Shown here one piece after another: positions 1 to 5,452 of a stretch of 9,215 nt of DNA. The position numbers and the translations under genes are program-made. Position 1 is the first letter of the stretch, and each line of letters begins with the position of its first letter. The DNA is taken from positions 1 to 9,215 of the forward strand of contig NJDW01000030.1 of NCBI GenBank assembly GCA_002254805.1, written 5' to 3'. The notes under the pieces are model-generated. The model saw only the letters and a list, made by a program, of their open reading frames with translations. It made no database searches and was not told where the DNA came from. Origin of the DNA: Candidatus Pacearchaeota archaeon ex4484_31. Lineage in GTDB: Archaea > Nanobdellota > Nanobdellia > Pacearchaeales > UBA284.

Positions 1-165
1 GATTTAATTTCTGATAAAACCAAAGCCGAAAAGTATGTAAAAGAAGTGGTAAATGCTATAAAGAAGGCTGAAATTTTTGTTAAAGGTATCTGTGTTCATT
101 ATCCAAAGCTGATGTTAAATCAAGCAGAAAGTGAAGATAATTTTTTAAGTTCTTTTTCCTACTAA
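1..165 (+). CDS. C-terminal end of an unidentified protein (5' end outside window)
   Basis: The first reading frame is open from the left edge and ends in TAA at 163-165, giving 54 residues. The segment is lysine-rich and probably helical at first (residues 6-24), then has a more hydrophobic stretch (IFVKGICVHYPKL) and a polar, Ser/Phe-rich end. I recognise no domain. The stop lies only 3 nt before the fen start codon, so the two genes are probably co-transcribed, which would fit but not prove a DNA-metabolism role. The lysine-rich composition and AAA/GAA-heavy codon use match fen and support this as a real coding end. Confidence 0.65.
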   Translation, partial: DLISDKTKAEKYVKEVVNAIKKAEIFVKGICVHYPKLMLNQAESEDNFLSSFSY

Positions 166-168
166 AAT

Positions 169-1200
169 ATGGGTGTGCAGATAAGCGAGATAGTGCCAAA
201 AAAAGAAATAGATTTAGATTTTCTTAAGAATAAGATACTTGCAGTGGATACTTTCAATGTATTGTATCAATTTCTTGCCAACATAAGACAACCAGATGGA
301 ACGCCATTGATCGATAGTAAAGGAAGAGTTACTTCTCATCTTAGTGGACTTTTCTACAGAACAACAAATCTGATCAGTAAAGGAATAAAACTCGTTTATG
401 TATTTGATGGAAAGCCTCCAGAGTTAAAGTACAAGACAAAAGAGGAAAGAGAAGGAAGAAAAAGAGAAGCCAAAGAAAAGTACGAAAAAGCTAAAGAAGA
501 AGGAAAAGAAGATGAAATGTTAAAATATGCAAAGCAGACAGCAAAACTCACTGAAGAAATGGTAGAAGAAAGTAAAAAATTGATCAAAGCATTAGGCTTG
601 CCATGTATCCAGGCTCCTAGTGAGGGAGAAGCACAATGCGCTTTTCTAGTCAAAAATAATGATGCCTTTGCTGTAGCCAGCCAAGATTATGATTCTTTAC
701 TCTTCGGAGCTCCAAGGCTCATACAAAACGTAACATTAGCGAAAAAAAGACATACAGCTAGCGGTATAGCGGTTCCTATACAACCAATGCTTATTGAACT
801 AGATTCTTTACTTAACAATTTACAGATAAACATAGAACAGCTTATCTGCATTGGCATTCTTGTAGGAACAGATTTTAATCCTCAAGGCATAAAAGGGATA
901 GGTCAAAAAAAGGCTTTAGAGCTTGTCAGGAAATACAAAAAACCTGTTTTGCTTTTTGAAGCTCTAAAAAAGAAATATGAAATTGATTTTGACTGGCGCG
1001 ACATCTTTGAAATTTTTAAAAAACCAAAGGTAACAAGAAACTACAAGATTGACTTTAAGGAAATAGATGAAAACAAAGTGAAGAAAATTTTATGTGATGA
1101 GCATGACTTTTCTGAGGAAAGAGTTAGCAATGCATTAACAAAAGTTCATGAAAGCGAAGAAAAAAGAAAACAAAGAGAACTTAGCGAGTGGTTTAAATAA
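169..1200 (+). CDS. fen: Flap endonuclease 1 (FEN-1), archaeal
   Basis: Structure-specific 5' nuclease that removes 5' flaps during Okazaki-fragment maturation and long-patch base excision repair, acting with the sliding clamp PCNA. The 343-residue length is normal for archaeal FEN-1. The N-terminal domain begins with the conserved MGVQ; the N-terminal Gly that threads into the active site follows Met1. Metal ligands fall at the standard archaeal positions: Asp27, Asp80 (VFDGKPPELK), Glu152 and Glu154 (PSEGEAQ), Asp173 and Asp175 (SQDYDSLLFG) and Asp235 (LVGTDFN). A helix-hairpin-helix follows (GIKGIGQKKALELV). The last residues, QRELSEWF (335-342), form a PCNA-interacting box. The ATG is 3 nt after the upstream stop and has no Shine-Dalgarno sequence; an AT-rich stretch at 139-149 lies at leaderless-promoter distance but is only a weak TATA candidate. 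The gene appears intact. Confidence 0.97.
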   Translation: MGVQISEIVPKKEIDLDFLKNKILAVDTFNVLYQFLANIRQPDGTPLIDSKGRVTSHLSGLFYRTTNLISKGIKLVYVFDGKPPELKYKTKEEREGRKREAKEKYEKAKEEGKEDEMLKYAKQTAKLTEEMVEESKKLIKALGLPCIQAPSEGEAQCAFLVKNNDAFAVASQDYDSLLFGAPRLIQNVTLAKKRHTASGIAVPIQPMLIELDSLLNNLQINIEQLICIGILVGTDFNPQGIKGIGQKKALELVRKYKKPVLLFEALKKKYEIDFDWRDIFEIFKKPKVTRNYKIDFKEIDENKVKKILCDEHDFSEERVSNALTKVHESEEKRKQRELSEWFK

Positions 1201-1286
1201 AAAATTTTATTATGATATGGTGCAACGTAAAAATTCATCAGTTTTATAATATTATTTCAAAAATATGTAAAATAGAATAGAAAAGA

Positions 1287-1294
1287 TTATATAT
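1287..1294 (+). promoter_or_regulatory. TATA box for the leader ORF / EndoIV-kinase cassette
   Basis: TTATATAT sits in an AT-rich stretch preceded by a purine-rich GAAAAGA that can act as a BRE. Its centre is about 29 nt upstream of the ATG at 1320, so the start site should fall within a few nucleotides of that codon and give a nearly leaderless transcript. It is the only clear TATA element between fen and the cassette, so it probably drives all the genes to 3766. Confidence 0.55.
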
Positions 1295-1319
1295 CTTAAG
1301 TGAAATGAGCATAATTAAT

Positions 1320-1439
1320 ATGGGCCTTGAAAAAGTAGTTGAAAAAGCTCGCAAATGTAGAGAGAATGTAATATCAACAGCAGAGCATTTTGGGTATGTT
1401 TGCGAACCACACATCTACTCAGCGATTATATTGAAATGA
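1320..1439 (+). CDS. 39-codon leader ORF overlapping the EndoIV-like gene
   Basis: This short frame is too small for ordinary gene callers. It encodes a 39-residue, charged, helix-prone peptide starting MGLEKVVEKARKCREN and containing two Cys and two His. I recognise no family. It begins at a TATA-spaced ATG (an in-frame ATG at 1305 would add five residues but lies too close to the TATA box). Its TGA overlaps the ATG of the next gene as ATGA at 1436-1439. Because the next gene has no Shine-Dalgarno sequence, this overlap suggests that translation of the leader feeds ribosomes into the EndoIV-like gene. It may be a true micro-gene, a regulatory leader peptide, or the N-terminal remnant of an older gene. 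Confidence 0.5.
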   Translation: MGLEKVVEKARKCRENVISTAEHFGYVCEPHIYSAIILK

Positions 1440-2407
1440 GTTGTGTAAAATTTGGACCAGGTGGCGCTGGACCAGAGTTTAGGGAAAGTAAGTATAGATA
1501 TAATAAAGAAATCCCGTTGTGGATTTCCGAATTAGGCCTCGAAGCATTTGAATATCAATTCAATAAGGGGATAAAACTATCTAAAACAGAGGCAAGAGAA
1601 ATAGGTATTGTTGCTGAGGATTATGGTATACATTTAACGGTCCACGCACCTTACTATATAAATCTTGCTACCTCTAATGAGTCGCTATTGAAAAACAGTA
1701 TAAAACTTATGGTTCACACAGCAGAAATGGCTGATTTGTTAGGTGCTACCAAATTAGTGTTCCATCCAGGTTGGTATGGTAAGGTATCATCAAAAAAGGC
1801 AACAAATCTTGTTAGTGAGGCAATTAATACTGTTTTACATGAATTAGATAAAATTGGATTGTCTCACATTAAACTTGCACCTGAAACCACGGGTAAAATC
1901 ACTCAATTTGGGAATATTGAGGAAATTTTAGAACTATGTAAGAGATTCCCTGAAAGAGTAGTACCTACGATAGATTTTGGTCATGTTCATGCAAGATTAT
2001 TCACTGAAAATACTGGGAATTACACTACTCCGGCCCTGTCAGATTTTGGAAATTTCAACATCGAAAATAATCGTAAGGTCAAAATCTCGGACGGGTTATG
2101 GAAAGAGAAGGATTATAGAGAAGTTATATTTGACAAAATAAAATCTACAGAAAAATCTATTGGTATCAATCTTCTTTCCGATTTACATATGCATTTTAGT
2201 ATAGTGGAAGCTAATAGAAATGGAGAAGTTCGACACCATACACTAGAGGTAGAAGAAAGATATGGTCCATCTTTTAATGCGCTTATAAGAGTTCTAAAAA
2301 ACAACCATATATGTGGAACGATAATATGTGAATCAAAAGATAAAATGGCTAGTGATGCAAAAATACTTAAGAGAAGGTATATTTCCCTCAAGGAGGAGTA
2401 TTTATGA
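1436..2407 (+). CDS. Endonuclease IV-like TIM-barrel metalloenzyme (AP endonuclease family 2), copy A
   Basis: The 323-residue protein has the xylose isomerase-like TIM-barrel fold of endonuclease IV, which cleaves DNA 5' to abasic sites using three zinc ions. The metal-ligand series is complete: His70 (VHAPYYINL), His110 (VFHPGWYG), Glu150 (APETTGK), Asp180 and His183 (TIDFGHVHAR), His253 (LHMHFS), His267/268 (GEVRHHTLE) and Glu299 (IICES). The opening KFGPGGAG resembles archaeal EndoIV N-termini. A segment at about 190-245 is longer and more polar than usual for the family. I chose ATG 1436 over the in-frame TTG at 1400 because the family N-terminus begins just after it and it overlaps the leader ORF stop. 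It shares an ATGA-type overlap with the kinase-like gene downstream. AP endonuclease activity is the default expectation, but related barrels act as sugar isomerases or epimerases, so the exact reaction is open. Confidence 0.85.
   Translation: MSCVKFGPGGAGPEFRESKYRYNKEIPLWISELGLEAFEYQFNKGIKLSKTEAREIGIVAEDYGIHLTVHAPYYINLATSNESLLKNSIKLMVHTAEMADLLGATKLVFHPGWYGKVSSKKATNLVSEAINTVLHELDKIGLSHIKLAPETTGKITQFGNIEEILELCKRFPERVVPTIDFGHVHARLFTENTGNYTTPALSDFGNFNIENNRKVKISDGLWKEKDYREVIFDKIKSTEKSIGINLLSDLHMHFSIVEANRNGEVRHHTLEVEERYGPSFNALIRVLKNNHICGTIICESKDKMASDAKILKRRYISLKEEYL
2391..2396 (+). promoter_or_regulatory. Shine-Dalgarno site for the kinase-like gene
   Basis: AGGAGG lies 7 nt before the ATG at 2404, inside the end of the EndoIV-like gene. 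It is a near-perfect anti-16S complement and fixes the start. Most other starts in the window lack such a site. Confidence 0.8.
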
Positions 2408-2934
2408 AACAACCAATTGTTATAGATATAACAGGACCTATGGCAGTAGGAAAAACAACTTTAGCGAAATTATTGGAGAAAAGAAAAGAATGGTTTCCAA
2501 TATATTCAGACGATCTTGTCTTCAGCAATCGAGATCGTGTTTGCAGTGATTACTCACTTTACGAATCAGAAATCTATTCAGAATTTATGTATAAAAATAA
2601 GTGGTTAAACAAAGAAGAATATTTCACAATTAAAAATCTTACTAAATCTATCCTAGCTGAATTTGATTATGAGCCTAACTTAGTGATCTATTTGAGATGT
2701 TGCTCCGAAGAGTTATTGTGGAGGATTAACAAACGAGACCACTCTTTTGAAAAAAATGTTAACAGCGAGTATATAAGGTCGTTAATAGAGATTTTTGACG
2801 ATTATATAAAAAATTCTATTCAGGATCATATAATCCAGATCCAGGGAGATTCCATTAATTTCTTGTACAAGCGAGCTTTTGATAAAGTATATGGAGAAAT
2901 AATTTCAACACTGGAGGTTGTGGAACATGCCTAA
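2404..2934 (+). CDS. Deoxynucleoside kinase-like P-loop protein, shortened and divergent
   Basis: The 176-residue protein resembles the deoxyadenosine/deoxyguanosine kinase family, which phosphorylates deoxynucleosides with ATP in salvage. Visible marks are the Walker A loop GPMAVGKTT (residues 11-19), the strand-turn LVIYLRCCSEELLWRI (93-108) and a lid segment KRDHSFEKN (110-118) followed by EYIRSL, all in family order. Two things are odd. The usual DRS catalytic motif before a Y-E segment appears as DYS (Asp49-Tyr50-Ser51, then LYESEIY), losing the arginine. The stretch between the P-loop helix and that motif is about 25-35 residues shorter than in typical kinases, removing much of the substrate-binding part. 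It may be a kinase with a changed substrate, a different phosphotransferase, or an inactive partner. It overlaps the preceding gene by 4 nt and the next by 8 nt, so the three proteins are probably made together. Confidence 0.75.
   Translation: MKQPIVIDITGPMAVGKTTLAKLLEKRKEWFPIYSDDLVFSNRDRVCSDYSLYESEIYSEFMYKNKWLNKEEYFTIKNLTKSILAEFDYEPNLVIYLRCCSEELLWRINKRDHSFEKNVNSEYIRSLIEIFDDYIKNSIQDHIIQIQGDSINFLYKRAFDKVYGEIISTLEVVEHA
2913..2918 (+). promoter_or_regulatory. Shine-Dalgarno site that decides the start of EndoIV-like copy B
   Basis: GGAGGT sits 8 nt before the ATG at 2927. The alternative in-frame TTG at 2918 overlaps the last base of this site and cannot use it, so ATG 2927 is the likely start. 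Confidence 0.8.
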
Positions 2935-3766
2935 GTTTGGAGTAGCAAGAAAATATGCAAATGACGTCAGAGAATATGTGACTAAACTTATTCAAAATAA
3001 TATAGATGCATATGAGATGGGGTTTGCTTATGGTATCCCTGAAAAAATCCCTGAAGAAATCATTGATTTTTCAAAGAAATATGGATTTACTCTCTCTTGC
3101 CATTTACCTTTTTGGATAAATCTTGGAAATTCAAATGATGAAAAAAATATTAATTATCTAGTGAAAGGACTAAACGTTGCAGAGCAATTAAATTCTGTAG
3201 CTGTATTCCATTTAGGATTTTATGGAAAGAAAAAATGGAATGAAATAAAATACAATGCACGAGACATTATCAGAAGAGCATTAGAACTCTCAAATGTTAA
3301 AAAAGCAAAATTAGGTGTAGAAACAACTGGGAAACAACAAGCAATAGGAACAGTAGATGAGATAATTGAGTTGATAAAACTTATCGATGATAAAAGAGTA
3401 ATCCCTGTCATAGATTGGTCACATATTTATGCTAGAAATAATGGGTTTTATCCTTATAAATACAAAGATTTTGTTGATATTTTAGAAAAATTTGAAATGG
3501 AACTTGGCTACAAGCCATTTTATTTTCATGGTGGTGGGATAGAATATAAAAATGGAAATGAAGTAAAACATGTTAGCGCTAAAAAGCTAGAACCTCCTTT
3601 ACCTTACTTATTTGCTGCATTAAAAGAGCTAAACTATAATGATTTTATTTTCATTGTAGAATCACCAGATTCAATAGAAGACATAAAATGGTTAAAAGAA
3701 GTATGGAAAACTCCAGAAGAGTATTTTGATAGAATTCCATCAAAAAAAGCAATTGAGCTTATTTGA
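2927..3766 (+). CDS. Endonuclease IV-like TIM-barrel metalloenzyme, copy B
   Basis: This is a second EndoIV-fold protein, 279 residues, clearly divergent from copy A rather than a recent duplicate. The ligand series is kept: His59 (CHLPFWINLG), His95 (VFHLGFYG), Glu132 (VETTGKQQAIG), Asp163 and His166 (VIDWSHIYAR), His201 (YFHGGG), His215 (NEVKHVS) and Glu245 (FIVESPDS). It begins MPKFGVARKY, without the FGPGG opening of copy A, and lacks copy A's long polar insertion. It overlaps the kinase-like gene by 8 nt and has its own strong ribosome site. The two barrels could be subunits of one enzyme or act on successive substrates; both retain the metal site, so neither looks like a dead partner. 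An IS remnant follows 13 nt after the stop. The fold assignment is firm and the substrate unknown. Confidence 0.85.
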   Translation: MPKFGVARKYANDVREYVTKLIQNNIDAYEMGFAYGIPEKIPEEIIDFSKKYGFTLSCHLPFWINLGNSNDEKNINYLVKGLNVAEQLNSVAVFHLGFYGKKKWNEIKYNARDIIRRALELSNVKKAKLGVETTGKQQAIGTVDEIIELIKLIDDKRVIPVIDWSHIYARNNGFYPYKYKDFVDILEKFEMELGYKPFYFHGGGIEYKNGNEVKHVSAKKLEPPLPYLFAALKELNYNDFIFIVESPDSIEDIKWLKEVWKTPEEYFDRIPSKKAIELI

Positions 3767-3808
3767 ATACGGAGTGAAAAAATGACATCCTCCAACACAT
3801 AAATGTGC

Positions 3809-3827
3809 GGTATCCTGACTGGATACT
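3809..3827. repeat. Hairpin at the IS remnant end
   Basis: GTATCC (3810-3815) and GGATAC (3821-3826) form a perfect 6-bp stem around the loop TGACT, extended by a G-T wobble at 3809/3827. A second small palindrome, CACAT-AA-ATGTG, lies beside it at 3796-3807. Its position just past the 3' end of the tnpA remnant is where IS200/IS605 elements carry their right-end recognition hairpin. Confidence 0.55.
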
Positions 3828-3869
3828 ACTAAAGAATTCAAAGAAAGTTGGTCTGGTATTTGTCGTCGG

Positions 3870-4125
3870 AACATAGTTGCTTACAGTAACAAGATCTGCA
3901 TCACCTGCGAATCTTACAGTGCTTCCACGACTCCACAAACAACGCCTAACTCGTAAGTGCCAAAAGCGTTTTCGCAGTTCGCGAGAAGAAGCTCATTTCA
4001 AAAGATGTAATGCTTTGGAAACTAACATCGTTGCTGGTATACTAATAACAATGTGTACATGTTCAGCTCGAACAGTAAGCTCAATTTCTTGCTTTGCGAA
4101 TCAAACCTTAATAAGCACTAAACAA
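3870..4125 (-). pseudogene. tnpA: IS200/IS605 transposase (TnpA, Y1 HUH) fragment
   Basis: TnpA is the small HUH-endonuclease transposase that cuts and joins single-stranded DNA through a catalytic tyrosine. Reading the minus strand in one frame gives the HUH core EHVHIVISIP (codons around 4040-4064), then SKALHLLK, an in-frame TGA at 3993-3995, then SSRELRKRFWHLR, a CLWSRG stretch and VTVSNYV. This is the family order: HUH motif, the helix before LKG-SSREL, and the W-S-x-G and Y-V parts of the C-terminal half. The first TGA falls where the family usually has Gly (GGA to TGA, one change). A second TGA is at 4101-4103. The N-terminal third is missing and the sequence past NYV is unrelated to the family, so the gene is dead. 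TGA is the normal stop elsewhere in the window, so recoding is unlikely. Confidence 0.75.
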
Positions 4126-4131
4126 CAAGTT

Positions 4132-4356
4132 TTAGTATACAATTTTTCTGTGTCTTATTCCTATGACTGTTTGAAGCAATCCAAGCAGGAAGCAAGCTAT
4201 AAGATATGGTGTAGCTGATTTGGGTAGCTTAGAGCTCTTGAATTTTTCTGCAACTGAAAATCCAGCAACAGAAATGTTAGCATATTGAAGTAATGGCAAC
4301 AAACTTGCTATCATTATCATTATTCCCATTATCACAGTAAACAATCTTATTGCCAT
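4132..4356 (-). CDS. Small two-helix membrane protein (74 aa)
   Basis: I do not recognise a named family. The protein has two predicted transmembrane helices, about residues 5-25 and 49-67, joined by a short polar loop (EKFKSSKLPKS), and ends in a basic tail (GIRHRKIVY). It starts 1 nt after the stop of the upstream 62-residue protein, so the two are co-transcribed and probably translationally coupled. The two proteins share a layout: helix, an N-I-[SD]-V motif followed by Gly and Phe, short loop, helix. They are probably tandem paralogues. The stop codon lies exactly at the edge of the IS remnant, so the original C-terminus may have been altered. Confidence 0.7.
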   Translation of the reverse strand: MAIRLFTVIMGIMIMIASLLPLLQYANISVAGFSVAEKFKSSKLPKSATPYLIACFLLGLLQTVIGIRHRKIVY

Positions 4357-4357
4357 T

Positions 4358-4546
4358 TTACATTGTTTTTACACTTGAACCTAAACCAACCAGGCTAAGT
4401 ACAAGAACTATTATAAAATAAATCTCTGGTTTTTCAGGAAATGCTTTTAAAAAACCTACATCGATGTTGTAGCTTATAAGTAAGCCTACAGCACTGACAA
4501 CAAAAATAATCAAGCTTATCAATCCAAGTATGAACTTTGCCCTCAT
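4358..4546 (-). CDS. Small two-helix membrane protein (62 aa)
   Basis: This 62-residue protein has two predicted membrane helices (about 4-24 and 42-57) separated by a short loop with NIDVGFLKAF and a PEKPE turn. No enzymatic motif is visible. It is the first gene of a two-gene unit with the 74-residue protein, which begins 1 nt later. A TATA-like AAATTTATAAAG (minus strand, about 4572-4583) lies about 30 nt upstream of the ATG, giving a very short leader, and there is no Shine-Dalgarno sequence. I know similar tiny two-helix proteins from DPANN genomes, but no function is established for them to my knowledge. Confidence 0.7.
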   Translation of the reverse strand: MRAKFILGLISLIIFVVSAVGLLISYNIDVGFLKAFPEKPEIYFIIVLVLSLVGLGSSVKTM

Positions 4547-4593
4547 TTTTTATAATTTTTTAAGAAAATTGGTCTTTATAAATTTGTCGTTTT

Positions 4594-5418
4594 TCATTCC
4601 ATAGAAATTCTTTTTTTGATTTCTTTGATTTCTTTTTCTAAGGCAATGTTCTTCAGGTATTGATTATACCATGCTTTGTAAAGTTCTCTTCCTTTTTTTG
4701 TTTTTATCCATCCGAATTTTCTAGCTTGTGTATGCAAATCAGCAGCTCTTTTCAATCCTTCTCTATATTCTTGTTGTAACTTAAGCAGTCTTCTTTCGAG
4801 TTCTTTTTTATTTCCTCCTACAAAGCTAATAGTTGTGTTGGATGGTTTTTTGGTTAGTACTTTAAGCAATGAAAAGAGAAGGTAAATAAGGAAAAGAATG
4901 AAGGCTAGGACAGAAACAAGATCGATAAGAAAGCAAAGAGTTTGAGGAGTTAATCTTTCAACACACATTTTTTCTCTTCCATAGAAAAGCCAAAACAGAG
5001 AAAAAGCAAACAAAATCCAAATAATCATTGCTTTATTTTTCAGAACACGCCATAACCCAAAAGCTATGGCAATGAAAAAAAGTACAACAACCCATGGAGC
5101 AAGTTTTGGTATGATTGGCCCATATCTATAAATCAAGCCAAAAGAGCCCATCAAAGCCATTGTAAATGAAACTATAACAGCTGATGCATAACTTCTTTTG
5201 AAAATGTCCCTAAGAACAAATAAACAAACAGTAAAAACAAGCAAAAAGATTATGGCTATGTTTACCCATTCGTTCGTTGCTATTGCCGTTAGGTTAAACG
5301 AGCTATAAGTAAGAGGAAAATAGTTTTGTTGATAATAAAAGTTGTAAGCCTTAACCAGCTTAGAGAGAAAAAGCAAGAAAAAGCAAGATGCTAACATAAC
5401 AAAAAATCTTTTTTCCAT
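4594..5418 (-). CDS. Six-helix membrane protein with charged cytoplasmic tail
   Basis: I cannot assign this 274-residue protein to a family. Six hydrophobic helices are visible at about residues 5-24, 51-69, 77-97, 108-126, 129-147 and 162-188. The loop after helix 1 (25-50) is polar and Tyr/Asn-rich with one N-L-T sequon. The last 75 residues (about 200-274) are hydrophilic, rich in Lys, Glu and Leu, and likely form coiled-coil helices (KKELERRLLKLQQEY and EKEIKEIKKRI). An even helix number puts both ends on the same side, and the positive tail suggests the cytoplasm. The gene has its own leaderless-type promoter (TATA about 25 nt upstream), so it need not be expressed with the zinc-ribbon/Hsp20 gene 34 nt away. 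Confidence 0.75.
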   Translation of the reverse strand: MEKRFFVMLASCFFLLFLSKLVKAYNFYYQQNYFPLTYSSFNLTAIATNEWVNIAIIFLLVFTVCLFVLRDIFKRSYASAVIVSFTMALMGSFGLIYRYGPIIPKLAPWVVVLFFIAIAFGLWRVLKNKAMIIWILFAFSLFWLFYGREKMCVERLTPQTLCFLIDLVSVLAFILFLIYLLFSLLKVLTKKPSNTTISFVGGNKKELERRLLKLQQEYREGLKRAADLHTQARKFGWIKTKKGRELYKAWYNQYLKNIALEKEIKEIKKRISME

Positions 5419-5434
5419 TTCTTTTTAACTTTTT

Positions 5435-5449
5435 CAAAATTTAAAAATG
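5435..5449 (-). promoter_or_regulatory. TATA box for the six-helix membrane protein
   Basis: On the minus strand CATTTTTAAATTTTG is centred about 25 nt before the ATG at 5418, the spacing of a leaderless archaeal transcript. It lies in the 34-nt gap after the Hsp20-like gene. Confidence 0.5.
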
Positions 5450-5452
5450 TTT

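Larger units (their letters stand above)
3780..4131 (-). mobile_element. Decayed IS200/IS605-type insertion sequence remnant
   Basis: This 352-nt stretch has no intact gene and a visibly more GC-rich, CG-containing composition than its neighbours. Its minus strand carries a broken Y1 transposase (described separately) and, beyond the transposase 3' end, a short hairpin like those bound by TnpA at IS200/IS605 ends. No tnpB is present. The transposase 5' part and the left end of the element are missing: the remnant stops where the stop codon of the small membrane-protein gene (4132-4134) begins. Ends are estimated; family members do not duplicate target sites, so no flanking repeat is expected. 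Confidence 0.65.

Noticed and set aside
1201..1284. Possible RNA gene or small ORF between fen and the cassette
   Set aside because: The stretch is only AT-rich, with no tRNA fold, stable hairpin or convincing start; it probably holds the fen terminator and promoter DNA.
1400..1435. TTG start at 1400 giving a 12-residue N-terminal extension of EndoIV-like copy A
   Set aside because: The extension has no family resemblance, there is no ribosome site, and ATG 1436 overlaps the upstream stop as ATGA.
2328..2549. Plus-strand open frame overlapping the EndoIV-like and kinase-like genes
   Set aside because: Out of frame with two well-supported genes and without a start signal.
3993..4103. In-frame TGA codons in tnpA read as sense (Trp or Gly recoding)
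   Set aside because: TGA is used as a stop elsewhere in the window, and the fragment is also truncated at its 5' end, so decay explains it better.
3877..4218. Plus-strand open frame of 113 codons
   Set aside because: It runs antisense through the tnpA remnant and the end of the membrane gene, has no signals, and its product is low in recognisable structure.
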